A stretch of DNA of 10,125 nucleotides from an uncultured Sphingomonas sp. (lineage in GTDB: Bacteria; Pseudomonadota; Alphaproteobacteria; Sphingomonadales; Sphingomonadaceae): the NCBI GenBank assembly GCA_902806295.1, contig CADCWB010000172.1, forward strand, positions 1-10,125, given 5' to 3'. Below, in pieces: positions 1 through 7,208 of the stretch. The notes below the pieces were generated by a model. It did not search any database, was not told the DNA's origin, and was given only the letters and a program-made list of their open reading frames with translations. The position numbers and the translations under genes are program-made. The stretch's first letter is position 1; the number at the start of each line of letters is the position of its first letter.

Positions 1-213
1 CGACCACTTGCCGAACAGGATGCGGTCGCCAGCCTTGACCTCCAGCGGATGGACGGTGCCGTCCTCGCCACGAGCGCCCGTGCCGACGGAGACGACTTCG
101 CCTTCCTGCGGCTTTTCCTTGGCGGTGTCGGGAATGATGATCCCGCCCGCAGTCTTCTCCTCGGCCTCGACCCGACGGACGAGAACGCGATCATGAAGCG
201 GCCTGAAAGCCAT
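1..213 (-). CDS. groES: GroES co-chaperonin (Cpn10), partial, C-terminus beyond the left edge
   Basis: This encodes the 10-kDa co-chaperonin that caps GroEL and closes the cytoplasmic folding chamber. Seventy-one N-terminal residues are visible of the roughly 95 usual for the family. They begin [14 protein letters not shown] and include the family signature R-P-L-x-D-R-V-L-V. The GroEL-contacting mobile loop follows (about residues 16-32, [17 protein letters not shown]), with its typical GGIIIP tip. After it come the E-G-x-V-V-x-V-G-x-G strand and the start of K-x-G-D-x-x-x-F-G-K. The ATG (complement of 211-213) is preceded by AAAGGGG at an 8-bp spacing, then a CIRCE operator and a promoter, so the start is well supported. 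groEL is expected just beyond the left edge but is not visible. Identification is near certain. Confidence 0.97.
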   Translation of the reverse strand, partial: MAFRPLHDRVLVRRVEAEEKTAGGIIIPDTAKEKPQEGEVVSVGTGARGEDGTVHPLEVKAGDRILFGKWS

Positions 214-221
214 ATGATAAG

Positions 222-228
222 CCCCTTT
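222..228 (-). promoter_or_regulatory. groES ribosome binding site
   Basis: On the minus strand the sequence reads AAAGGGG, ending 8 bases before the groES ATG. The spacing is good for a Shine-Dalgarno site and it supports the chosen start. Confidence 0.7.
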
Positions 229-254
229 TGTGCTTACTTGTGGTTGAACTTGCG

Positions 255-285
255 CGCTGGCACTCACGATCGGCGAGTGCCAGCG
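255..285 (-). promoter_or_regulatory. CIRCE operator (HrcA-binding inverted repeat) upstream of groES
   Basis: This is a perfect inverted repeat with 11-bp arms, CGCTGGCACTC (255-265) and GAGTGCCAGCG (275-285), separated by exactly 9 bases. The core GCACTC-N9-GAGTGC and the spacer length are those of the CIRCE element, the operator of the heat-shock repressor HrcA. The outer arm bases are CTG/CAG instead of the classical TTA/TAA. It lies 41 bases upstream of the groES ATG, about where the predicted promoter would start transcription, so bound HrcA would block initiation. If transcribed, the repeat would also form a stable 5' hairpin. hrcA itself is not in the window. Confidence 0.9.
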
Positions 286-293
286 TCGCCGCG

Positions 294-322
294 CATATGG
301 GTCGCGCTTTCCAACTCGTCAA
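294..322 (-). promoter_or_regulatory. Predicted groES(L) promoter
   Basis: Reading the minus strand, a -35-like TTGACG (complement of 317-322) is followed 17 bases later by a -10-like CATATG (complement of 294-299). The predicted start falls near 287, at the edge of the CIRCE element. The -10 context is CCCATATG, which also resembles the C-rich -10 of heat-shock sigma-32 (RpoH) promoters. RpoH and HrcA/CIRCE control of groESL often occur together in alphaproteobacteria. Which sigma factor uses the site cannot be decided from sequence alone. The -35 begins only 8 bases after the stop codon of the MATE gene. Confidence 0.6.
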
Positions 323-330
323 TATGTCGT

Positions 331-1767
331 TCAGCCGGCTGTTGCCGCTCGAAGCGGGACCAATCCGAGGCGATGCCGGGCCGACCAACGCCACAGCAGG
401 AGAGCGGCCACAATCACCAGCCCTGCAGCGAGGCCGAACCAAACGCCGAGACCGCTAAGAGGAGAGAAGAACCCCAACGCAATCGCCAGTCCAAAGCCTG
501 GAACCCAGTAGCTGAAGATGGCGATTAGCATGGGGATACGAGTATCCTGAAGCCCACGCAGCACGCCAGCCGCAACCGCCTGCGCGCCATCGAACAGCTG
601 AAACGCCGCCGCGACCATTAGATACTGGACGGCGAAGGTAACCAGCGCCGCGTTGGCTGGGGCATCCGGATCGACGTACAGCCGCAAAATGGCCCGGGGA
701 AAGCCCCAGATCAGTAGCGCAGTGAACGCCATGAAGCCGATGCCGAGAGCGATCGCGACGTTGCCTGCGCGGGCAATCCAGGCGGCGTCGCGAGCGCCAT
801 AGGCGACGCCGACCCGAATGGTCGCTGCCTGCGCAATGCCGTACGGCACCTGGAAGGCCAACGCGGCGAATTGAAGGGCGATGGTGTGGCCCGCCAGCTC
901 GGCCTCCCCGATCCGGCCCATGAGAAAGGCCGCGCCGCTGAACAGCCCCGCTTCGGCCAGGATGGTGCCCGCGATCGGCAACCCCAGCGTGAGCATCTGG
1001 CGCAGGCGATCCCACTCTCCCCGCCACCAGCGCCCCCACAGGTGATAGCGCCGCAACCGGCGATCGAGCTGGATCACCAGGACATAGGCGCCGAGCATGG
1101 CGAAGCTGGTGATCACGCTTGCGATCGCCGAGCCTGGCAGGCCCAGCGCCGGCAAACCGAAGTGACCGAAGATAAGGGCGTAATTGCCCAGTGCGTTCAC
1201 CGCCACGGCGAAGCCTGCAATCACCGTTGAGATGAATGGGCGTCCTAGCGCCGACACGGTGTTGCGCAGGTGACTGGCCAGCACGAGCGGGATGATGGTC
1301 CACATCAAGATGCCAAGGAAGTTGCCCGCCACGGCCGCGACTTGAGGCTGTTGACCCGTCCACAGCATGATCCGCTCGCCCTGAGTGCAGATCGCCATGC
1401 AGGCAAGGCCGCTCAGGACCGCAAGCCAGACGCCCATCCGGAAGGTTCGCCGGACTTCCCGCACCGCGTGACGCCGCCGGCCGAGCTCTGCCGCCATCAA
1501 GGCGGAGGCCGCTCCCACCAGCCCGCTCATCGCCCACATAAGCAGGCCAGAGAGCGACACGCTGAGCGAAGATGCGGCGAGCGGCTCGGCGCCCAGCCGG
1601 GCAACGAAGATCACGTCGACCGAATAGATCGCCATCTGCAACAGGTTCGCCCCGACCAGTGGAAGCGCCAGCCGCAGCGTCGCGCCAAGCTCATCGCGCC
1701 AACCAGCAGGCGCGGTTGTAAGGGAGGTCGGGCGAGGCATGGCGGCGTGCCGTAGCGGGACGCCCAC
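331..1767 (-). CDS. MATE-family multidrug/cation antiporter, NorM-type
   Basis: This is a 478-residue inner-membrane protein, the normal size for MATE transporters, which export cationic drugs in exchange for Na+ or H+. Hydrophobic segments run throughout in two halves (about 30-240 and 255-460), fitting 12 transmembrane helices. Membrane acidic residues expected of the NorM subfamily are visible: D51 in YSVDVIFVARLG (TM1), E272 in GTILAEAGLFSGA (TM7) and D393 in FQLFDGAQAVAAGVLRGLQDTRIP (TM10). These align by position with the D36/E255/D371 cation-site residues described for Vibrio NorM. The start is ambiguous. The GTG at 1767 has AGGTGA 6 bases upstream; the ATG at 1740 (MPRPTSL...) has no clear ribosome site but would fit the predicted transcription start better. 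The gene is divergent from sppA and upstream of groES on the same strand. The substrate cannot be inferred, so no symbol is given. Confidence 0.93.
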   Translation of the reverse strand: MGVPLRHAAMPRPTSLTTAPAGWRDELGATLRLALPLVGANLLQMAIYSVDVIFVARLGAEPLAASSLSVSLSGLLMWAMSGLVGAASALMAAELGRRRHAVREVRRTFRMGVWLAVLSGLACMAICTQGERIMLWTGQQPQVAAVAGNFLGILMWTIIPLVLASHLRNTVSALGRPFISTVIAGFAVAVNALGNYALIFGHFGLPALGLPGSAIASVITSFAMLGAYVLVIQLDRRLRRYHLWGRWWRGEWDRLRQMLTLGLPIAGTILAEAGLFSGAAFLMGRIGEAELAGHTIALQFAALAFQVPYGIAQAATIRVGVAYGARDAAWIARAGNVAIALGIGFMAFTALLIWGFPRAILRLYVDPDAPANAALVTFAVQYLMVAAAFQLFDGAQAVAAGVLRGLQDTRIPMLIAIFSYWVPGFGLAIALGFFSPLSGLGVWFGLAAGLVIVAALLLWRWSARHRLGLVPLRAATAG

Positions 1768-1784
1768 GAGCCGTCACCTGCCCG

Positions 1785-1814
1785 CTTATAGAAAGGCCCT
1801 GTCGCGGCCGGCAA
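1785..1814 (-). promoter_or_regulatory. Possible promoter of the MATE gene
   Basis: On the minus strand TTGCCG (complement of 1809-1814) is separated by 18 bases from TATAAG (complement of 1785-1790). Transcription would start near 1778, giving only about a 10-base leader to the GTG start or about 38 bases to the ATG at 1740. The hexamers are reasonable, but this is a prediction by eye. Confidence 0.4.
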
Positions 1815-1838
1815 CCCTCGGCTAACCACCCCGCACAC

Positions 1839-1844
1839 AAGGAG
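1839..1844 (+). promoter_or_regulatory. sppA ribosome binding site
   Basis: AAGGAG lies 8 bases before the ATG at 1853. It is the strongest Shine-Dalgarno site in the window and fixes the sppA start. Confidence 0.85.
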
Positions 1845-1852
1845 AAGCTACC

Positions 1853-3712
1853 ATGCGGTTCGTTCGCGGAGTCTGGCACGTTCTGGTTGGCATCAAGGAT
1901 GGGCTGGTGCTGCTGTTCATGCTGCTGTTCTTCGGTCTGCTCTACGCCCTCCTGTCCGCGCGACCGGCGCCCGCGGTGCGCGACGGCGTGCTGATGCTGG
2001 ACCTGAATGGCACCATTGCCGAGCAGCCGGCCGAAGTGGATCCCTTCTCGACCCTGGGCGGCGGATCGGCACCGCGCGAGTACAGCCTGCGCTATCTGCG
2101 GTCCGCACTATTGGCGGCGAGAGACGATAGTCGGGTCAAGGCCGTTGCCCTGGACCTCGACCGCTTCGGTGGCGGCGGGCAAGCGGCGCTGAACGAAGTG
2201 GGCGACGCGCTGAGCGCGGTGCGCCGCTCCGGCAAGCCGGTGCTAGCCTATGCTACCGCCTATACCGACGACAGCTACCAGCTTGCCGCCCATGCGTCGG
2301 AAGTGTGGCTGAACCCGCTGGGCACGGTGGCGCTCGCCGGGCCAGGTGGCAACAACCTCTACTTCAAGGGCCTGCTCGACAAGCTGGGCGTCACCGCCAA
2401 TGTATACCGGGTCGGCACTTACAAGAGCGCAGTGGAGCCGTTCACCCGCACCGACATGTCGCCGGAAGCCCGGCAGAACGCGCAGGAGCTGGCGAGCAAC
2501 CTGCTCGAGACATGGCGCGACGACGTCCGCACCGCTCGCCCGCAGGCGCAAGTCGATCCTTACCTGGCTAACACAGCCGGCATCGTGGCAGCGAGCGGCG
2601 GCGACTTCGCGGCCGCAGCCCAGCGCGCCCGGCTGATCGACAAGGTCGGCGAACGACACCAATTTGAAGCCAGGCTGGCAGCGCTCGGCGGCGAGGACAA
2701 GGCGGCCCGGGGCGGCTTCAGCCGCATCCGCCTAGACAGCTATGTCGCCGACAAGGTGCCGACCAACCCCTCGGGGCCGATCGGCATCGTGACCGTTGCC
2801 GGCAACATCGTCGACGGCAAGGCGCCGCTCGGCACCGCCGGCGGCGACAGCATCGCGGAGACGATCGAGAAAGGCTTGCGTACCCGCGAGCTCAAGGCGC
2901 TCGTGGTCCGGATCGACAGCCCCGGCGGCTCCGTCACCGGGTCCGAGCGAATCCGCCAGGCACTGCTGCAGGCCAAGGCAAAGAACATCCCGATTGTCGC
3001 CTCGATGGGCAATGTTGCGGCGTCGGGCGGTTATTGGGTGGCGACGGCGGCAAATCATGTGGTGGCGGAGCCGTCCACCATCACCGGCTCGATCGGCGTG
3101 TTCGGGATTTTGCCGAGCTTCCAGGGTTCGCTCGAGAAGCTCGGGATCGGCGCCGATGGGGTGAAGACCACGCCGCTGTCCGGCGAGCCGGACCTGCTGC
3201 GCGGGCCTTCTCCGCAGGCCAGCCAGCTGGTTCAGATGGGCATCGAGAGCATCTATCGCCGCTTCCTCGGCATCGTTGCGCAGGCCCGCGGCAAGACCCC
3301 GCAGCAGGTCGATCAGATCGCGCAAGGGCGGGTCTGGGCCGGCGGTCCGGCGCGACAGCTCGGGCTGGTCGACAGCTTCGGCGGCATGGATGAGGCGATC
3401 GCCAAGGCCGCCGAGCTGGCGAAGCTGGGAGATGAGCGCGGGGTGACGTACCTTGAGCGGTCGAAGAGCTGGCGGGGCGAGCTGGCGTCGCTGTTTTCCG
3501 ACGAGGAGGACAGCGCGGACGAGGCGGATGCCTTTGCCGGGCTGGCAGCGCGCGACCGCGCCCAGCTGCTCGGCGGACTTGCGGATGCGCGGGCGGTGCT
3601 GATCGGGCCGACCGTTCAGGTCCGCTGCCTCGAGTGCGGGTCCGCCACCCCAGCGCGGATCGGTGCGGCCGACGTGGGCTGGCTCGACGCGGCGCTGAAG
3701 CTGCTGCGCTAG
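1853..3712 (+). CDS. sppA: Signal peptide peptidase SppA, 67K type (protease IV)
   Basis: This encodes a membrane-anchored serine protease that degrades cleaved signal peptides, with its bulk on the periplasmic side. At 619 residues it is the long, tandem-domain 67K form, as in E. coli. One N-terminal transmembrane anchor (about residues 17-35) is followed by an N-terminal S49-like domain (about 45-290) and a C-terminal S49 domain (about 305-530). The catalytic pair is visible: K191 in [10 protein letters not shown] and the nucleophile S391 in [11 protein letters not shown]. They are 200 residues apart, the same spacing as K209/S409 in E. coli SppA. The S49 motifs [12 protein letters not shown] (354-365) and TGSIGVFG (411-418) are intact. 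The tail (about 540-619) is unusual in having an acidic run ([11 protein letters not shown]) and a CLEC cysteine pair (C592, C595). It is divergent from the MATE gene and its stop overlaps that of the convergent PepSY-type gene. Confidence 0.96.
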   Translation: MRFVRGVWHVLVGIKDGLVLLFMLLFFGLLYALLSARPAPAVRDGVLMLDLNGTIAEQPAEVDPFSTLGGGSAPREYSLRYLRSALLAARDDSRVKAVALDLDRFGGGGQAALNEVGDALSAVRRSGKPVLAYATAYTDDSYQLAAHASEVWLNPLGTVALAGPGGNNLYFKGLLDKLGVTANVYRVGTYKSAVEPFTRTDMSPEARQNAQELASNLLETWRDDVRTARPQAQVDPYLANTAGIVAASGGDFAAAAQRARLIDKVGERHQFEARLAALGGEDKAARGGFSRIRLDSYVADKVPTNPSGPIGIVTVAGNIVDGKAPLGTAGGDSIAETIEKGLRTRELKALVVRIDSPGGSVTGSERIRQALLQAKAKNIPIVASMGNVAASGGYWVATAANHVVAEPSTITGSIGVFGILPSFQGSLEKLGIGADGVKTTPLSGEPDLLRGPSPQASQLVQMGIESIYRRFLGIVAQARGKTPQQVDQIAQGRVWAGGPARQLGLVDSFGGMDEAIAKAAELAKLGDERGVTYLERSKSWRGELASLFSDEEDSADEADAFAGLAARDRAQLLGGLADARAVLIGPTVQVRCLECGSATPARIGAADVGWLDAALKLLR

Positions 3713-4395
3713 GCCTTGCGGTCGCGGCGGCGGCGGATGCTCAGCGGGAGTAGCAGCAGTGCGAGCAGCGTGGTCACCAGCGCGACCAGGCCGAAGCCGA
3801 CGATCCACGGGTTGTGCGTGTCCTCGCGGCCCTCAAGATCCATGATGTGCAGGCCCCACATGCAGTCGTAGAGGCGCCACCAGCTGGTGCGACGGGCGAT
3901 CACCTCGCCGGAGCCCGCATCGACGTAGAAGTGAGTGCCGTCCGACATCCGCACTTGCCAGGCGGCAACCGGACGGCGGAGGTCGAGCGGCGGGGCGCCC
4001 GCTCCCGTGCGGGTGATCGCGGCGACGCTCGCGGCACCGGTGTAGCGGCTGGTCACTTCTCTCCCCGCCTCGGCGGCGCCAAGTGGGGAAAGCAGACGCC
4101 CGGTGAGCGGATCGGCCAGGCGGGTCGGAGCGCCCCTGCTCTCGATCACCCAGCGCGGACCGGCAGCCCGCGGCTCAAGGCTGAGACGCTCCAGTGCGAG
4201 CCCCTCGATCGCGGTCGGGATAGGCCGGAAAGCGAGCTTCACGGGAGCAGGGTCGCGGAGCAGCTCGCTGCCGCGGACCTCCTCGATCGGCTTCCACACC
4301 ATGATCACGCCCGACAGGGTCCAGAACAGCATGGGGATGCCGACCAGCCAGCCGAGCCAGATGTGCCAGCGACGCAGAGTTTGGCGAAAGCGCAT
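3709..4395 (-). CDS. PepSY-associated two-pass membrane protein
   Basis: This is a 228-residue protein with a transmembrane helix at about 12-34 ([24 protein letters not shown]) and a second at about 197-219, ending in a basic cytoplasmic tail (IRRRRDRKA). Between them lies an outward-facing region. Its last part (about 145-196, with [24 protein letters not shown] then [10 protein letters not shown]) resembles the PepSY domain followed by the conserved LH segment of PepSY-TM proteins. Histidines H11 and H183 sit at membrane edges. Known relatives are often linked to iron uptake or flavin/heme reductases, but no such gene is nearby, so the function stays open. It begins 41 bases after lpdA on the same strand and may be read through from the TCA operon, with a palindrome in between. 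No good ribosome site precedes the ATG. The stop codon overlaps that of sppA. Confidence 0.8.
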   Translation of the reverse strand: MRFRQTLRRWHIWLGWLVGIPMLFWTLSGVIMVWKPIEEVRGSELLRDPAPVKLAFRPIPTAIEGLALERLSLEPRAAGPRWVIESRGAPTRLADPLTGRLLSPLGAAEAGREVTSRYTGAASVAAITRTGAGAPPLDLRRPVAAWQVRMSDGTHFYVDAGSGEVIARRTSWWRLYDCMWGLHIMDLEGREDTHNPWIVGFGLVALVTTLLALLLLPLSIRRRRDRKA

Positions 4396-4407
4396 CTTTC
4401 GTGTTGT

Positions 4408-4427
4408 ACCCCGGCGTTCGCCGGGGT
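4408..4427. repeat. Perfect GC-rich palindrome between lpdA and the PepSY-type gene
   Basis: The arms ACCCCGGCG (4408-4416) and CGCCGGGGT (4419-4427) are perfect reverse complements around two central bases. In RNA either strand would form a stable 8-bp stem with a 4-base loop. No T-tract follows on the minus strand, so it is a poor match to an intrinsic terminator for the TCA operon. It could act as an mRNA 3'-end stabiliser or attenuator, or be one copy of a dispersed palindromic repeat. Only one copy is visible in this window. Confidence 0.75.
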
Positions 4428-4436
4428 GCTTGAGGG

Positions 4437-5831
4437 TCAGATGTGGATCGGCTTGCCGCGCACCGCCATGGCCGCTTCCTTGAAGGCTTCGGCGTGGGTC
4501 GGGTGGGCGTGGCAGGTGTAGGCGATGTCTTCGGAGGTGGCGCCGAACTCCATCGCCTGTGCGGCTTGCGCGATCATGGTGCCGGCCAGATTGTTGATCA
4601 TCCAGACGCCGAGCACCCGGTCGGTCTTGGCGTCGGCGACGACCTTGACGAAGCCGTCCGGCTCCCGATTGGTCTTGGCGCGGCTGTTGGCCATCATCGG
4701 GAATTTGCCAACCTTCACTTCCCCTTCGGCCCGAGCCTGCTCCTCGGTCAGGCCGACGCCGGCGATCTCGGGCGTGGTGTAGACCACTGACGGGATAATG
4801 GCGTGGTTCACGATCCCGGTCAGGCCGGCGATGTTCTCGGCCACCGCAATGCCCTCGTCTTCCGCCTTGTGGGCGAGCATCGGGCCGGGGATCACGTCGC
4901 CGATCGCCCAGATGCCGGGCACGTTGGTGGCGAAGCTGTGGTCGGTCTCGACCTGGCCCTTGTTGTTGGCCTGTAGCCCGGCATGTTCGAGGCCAAGTCC
5001 ATCAGTGTTCGGGCGGCGGCCGATGGAGACCAGGACGTGGCTGGCTTCGATTGTTTCGGCGGGGCCACCCTTGGCCGGCTCCACCGTCACGGCCACGCCG
5101 CCTTCATTGGCCTGCACTCCGGTGACCTTGGTGCCGAGCCGAAGCTCGAAGCCCTGCTTCCTGAATATCTTGTTCGATTCCTTGCGGACTTCCTCGTCCA
5201 TGCCCGGCAGGATCTGATCGAGATACTCGACCACCGTGACCTTGGCCCCGAGCCGCCGCCAGACGGAACCGAGCTCCAGCCCGATCACCCCGCCGCCGAT
5301 CACGACCAGATGCTCGGGCACCTCGGGCAGCTCCAGCGCGCCGGTGGAATCGACGATGCGCTGCTGGTCGATGGTTACGCCCGGCAGCGGGGTGACCGAG
5401 GAGCCGGTGGCGATGACGATGTTTTTGGCCCGAACCGTGCGATCACCGACCCGGACGCTGTCCTTGCCTTCGAAGGACGCTCGGCCCTTCAGCCACTCAA
5501 CCTTGTTTTTCTTGAACAGGAACTCGATCCCCTGAGTCAGGCCCTTGACTGCATCCCTTCGGCCCGCGTGCATGACGCCGAGATCCAGCTTGAACTCGCC
5601 CGTGATCCCCCACTGCGCCATATGCCCGTGCGCCGCCTCTTCGAACAGCTCGGAGGCGTGCAGTAGCGCTTTCGAAGGAATGCAGCCGACGTTGAGGCAG
5701 GTTCCGCCGAGCGTCTCGCGGCTTTCGGCGCACGCGGTCTTGAGCCCCAGCTGCGCGGCGCGGATCGCGGCCACATAGCCGCCGGGGCCCGCGCCAATTA
5801 CCAGAACGTCGAAGTCGAATTCGTCAGCCAT
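4437..5831 (-). CDS. lpdA: Dihydrolipoamide dehydrogenase (E3)
   Basis: This FAD enzyme reoxidises the dihydrolipoyl group of the 2-oxoacid dehydrogenase E2 subunits and passes the electrons to NAD+ (EC 1.8.1.4). At 464 residues it is full length. The FAD-binding GAGPGG is at 13-18, and the redox disulfide is in GGTCLNVGCIPSK (C45, C50). A second nucleotide-binding motif, VVIGGGVIGLELG (176-188), binds NAD+. The second FAD contact is AIGDV (309-313). The dimer-interface catalytic pair is H443/E448 in HAHPTHAEAF. It has no N-terminal lipoyl domain, unlike some PDH-linked E3 forms. GAGG lies 6 bases before the ATG. It is the last gene of the sucD-odhA-odhB-lpdA cluster, 78 bp after odhB, so it is most likely the E3 of the 2-oxoglutarate complex, though it may serve pyruvate dehydrogenase and other complexes too. 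Confidence 0.97.
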   Translation of the reverse strand: MADEFDFDVLVIGAGPGGYVAAIRAAQLGLKTACAESRETLGGTCLNVGCIPSKALLHASELFEEAAHGHMAQWGITGEFKLDLGVMHAGRRDAVKGLTQGIEFLFKKNKVEWLKGRASFEGKDSVRVGDRTVRAKNIVIATGSSVTPLPGVTIDQQRIVDSTGALELPEVPEHLVVIGGGVIGLELGSVWRRLGAKVTVVEYLDQILPGMDEEVRKESNKIFRKQGFELRLGTKVTGVQANEGGVAVTVEPAKGGPAETIEASHVLVSIGRRPNTDGLGLEHAGLQANNKGQVETDHSFATNVPGIWAIGDVIPGPMLAHKAEDEGIAVAENIAGLTGIVNHAIIPSVVYTTPEIAGVGLTEEQARAEGEVKVGKFPMMANSRAKTNREPDGFVKVVADAKTDRVLGVWMINNLAGTMIAQAAQAMEFGATSEDIAYTCHAHPTHAEAFKEAAMAVRGKPIHI

Positions 5832-5909
5832 CGCTTTCCTCGTTCCCCGACACGGCGGGGTTGATCTGAGATCCGCGGCTCCGGAACGCCGCTTTCATTA
5901 TATAGAGTG
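5832..5909 (-). promoter_or_regulatory. odhB-lpdA spacer with a possible internal promoter and small inverted repeats
   Basis: This 78-bp gap is wider than the others in the operon. On the coding (minus) strand it contains a perfect TATAAT (complement of 5897-5902), about 65 bases before the lpdA ATG, within an AT-rich patch that stands out from the GC-rich surroundings. No convincing -35 lies 16-18 bases upstream. Between it and lpdA are three small inverted repeats with 5-base arms: GCGGC/GCCGC, GATCT/AGATC around one base, and CCCCG/CGGGG. The lpdA ribosome site (GAGG, complement of 5838-5841) is at its end. It may be an internal promoter or a processing/stability region, but neither is proved. 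Confidence 0.35.
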
Positions 5910-7187
5910 TCAGAGGTCGATCAGCAGTCGTGTCGGATCCTCGATCGCTTCCTTGATGCGAACCAGGAAGGTCACCGCCTCGCGGCCGTCGACCAGCCGG
6001 TGGTCGTAGGAGAGCGCCAGGTACATCATTGGACGCGCGACGATCTGGCCGTCCTTGACCACTGGGCGCTCCTCGATGCGGTGCATGCCGAGCACCGCCG
6101 ACTGCGGCGGGTTAATGATCGGCGTGGACAGCAGCGAGCCGAACACACCCCCGTTCGAGATGGTGAAAGTGCCGCCCTTCATGTCGTCGGCGGTGAGCGT
6201 GCCGTCCTTGGCCTTCTTGCCGTAGCCGGCGATCGCCTGCTCGATCTCCGCGAAGCTCATTCGGTCGGCGGAGCGGACTACCGGGACCACCAGTCCTTTC
6301 GGCGCGGACACAGCGACCGAGACGTCGAGGTAGTTATGATAGACGATCTCGTCGCCTTCGATGCGGGCGTTAACCGAGGGAACGTCCCGGGCGGCCAGCG
6401 CAACCGCCTTTACGAAGAAGCCCATGAAGCCCAAGCGGATGCCGTGCTTCTTTTCGAACAGGTCCTTGTAGCGGGCGCGGGCCGCGATCACCTCCGTCAT
6501 GTCGACGTCGTTGAAGGTCGTCAGCAGCGCCGCGGTGTTCTGCGCTTCCTTCAGGCGAGTGGCGATGGTCTGCCGCAGACGGGTCATCTTGACGCGTTCT
6601 TCGGAGCGCTCCCCAAGCGGTGCCGCGGCGGGCGCGGTAGCTGCCGGAGCCACTGCCGGGGTGGCGGCTGGCGACGCTGGCTCCGGGCGCTTCGCCTGAG
6701 CCGCGGCCAGCACATCGTCCTTGGTCAGGCGTCCGTCACGGCCCGAGCCCTTGATCGCGGACGGGTCGAGCCCGGCTTCGAGCACCGCCCGGCGGACCGC
6801 GGGGGACAGGCGGAGGGAAGAGGCTTCTGCGTCTGAAATGTCGTGGGTTGGTTCTGCTGCCGGCGGGAGATCAGCCGCTGGCGCGCCCGCCTGAGCCCCG
6901 GCCTGCGCAGGGGAACTGGCTTGCGCCGGAGCACTGGCGATCGCAGCACCGCCCTCGCCGACGGTAGCAATCACTGCACCGACCGCGACCGTGTCGCCTT
7001 CGGCCACCATTGCCTCGCCGAACACGCCCGCAACCGGGGAGGGCACTTCCACGCTGACCTTGTCGGTCTCCAGACTGGCGATGGGCTCATCTACCGCGAC
7101 CACCTCCCCCGGCTTCTTCAGCCATTGGCCCAGCGTCGCCTCGGTGATGCTCTCCCCCAGAGCCGGGACTTTGACCTCGGTCGGCAT
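5910..7187 (-). CDS. odhB: 2-oxoglutarate dehydrogenase E2: dihydrolipoyl succinyltransferase
   Basis: This is the core subunit of the 2-oxoglutarate dehydrogenase complex (EC 2.3.1.61; sucB/odhB). It takes the succinyl group from E1o on a swinging lipoyl arm and transfers it to CoA. Its 425 residues show the standard order. A single lipoyl domain (1-78) carries the lipoylated lysine K43 in ETDKVSVEV. An Ala/Pro-rich linker follows (about 82-113), then the peripheral subunit-binding domain (about 125-163, [34 protein letters not shown]). A second Ala/Pro linker (about 164-190) leads to the acyltransferase domain (about 195-425), with the catalytic DHRLVDG motif (H396, D400). The starting [13 protein letters not shown] and the final [11 protein letters not shown] are typical of E2o rather than E2p. 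AAGGA lies 5 bases before the ATG. The gene follows odhA after 21 bases and is almost certainly co-transcribed with it. Confidence 0.97.
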   Translation of the reverse strand: MPTEVKVPALGESITEATLGQWLKKPGEVVAVDEPIASLETDKVSVEVPSPVAGVFGEAMVAEGDTVAVGAVIATVGEGGAAIASAPAQASSPAQAGAQAGAPAADLPPAAEPTHDISDAEASSLRLSPAVRRAVLEAGLDPSAIKGSGRDGRLTKDDVLAAAQAKRPEPASPAATPAVAPAATAPAAAPLGERSEERVKMTRLRQTIATRLKEAQNTAALLTTFNDVDMTEVIAARARYKDLFEKKHGIRLGFMGFFVKAVALAARDVPSVNARIEGDEIVYHNYLDVSVAVSAPKGLVVPVVRSADRMSFAEIEQAIAGYGKKAKDGTLTADDMKGGTFTISNGGVFGSLLSTPIINPPQSAVLGMHRIEERPVVKDGQIVARPMMYLALSYDHRLVDGREAVTFLVRIKEAIEDPTRLLIDL

Positions 7188-7192
7188 ATGCG

Positions 7193-7197
7193 TCCTT
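7193..7197 (-). promoter_or_regulatory. odhB ribosome binding site
   Basis: AAGGA on the minus strand, 5 bases before the odhB ATG and inside the 21-bp odhA-odhB gap, supports this start. Confidence 0.6.
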
Positions 7198-7208
7198 CTG
7201 CTCCTGTC

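Noticed and set aside
455..1537. A 360-codon alternative minus-strand frame inside the MATE gene, rich in Arg, Gly, Ala and Pro.
   Set aside because: It is the shifted frame of the MATE gene. The competing frame gives a complete 12-helix NorM-type protein with the expected acidic residues.
1768..1838. Search for a sppA promoter on the plus strand of the divergent spacer; TATAGA at 1787-1792 could be a -10.
   Set aside because: No -35-like hexamer lies at the right distance, and the TATA patch is the same one used for the opposite-strand MATE promoter. sppA must have a promoter near here, but I cannot place it.
7185..7190. CATATG around the start codons of groES (211-216) and odhB (7185-7190), resembling an engineered cloning site.
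   Set aside because: A six-base palindrome is expected by chance, the upstream regions are natural in look, and another CATATG occurs in the groES promoter. No sign of construct sequence is seen.
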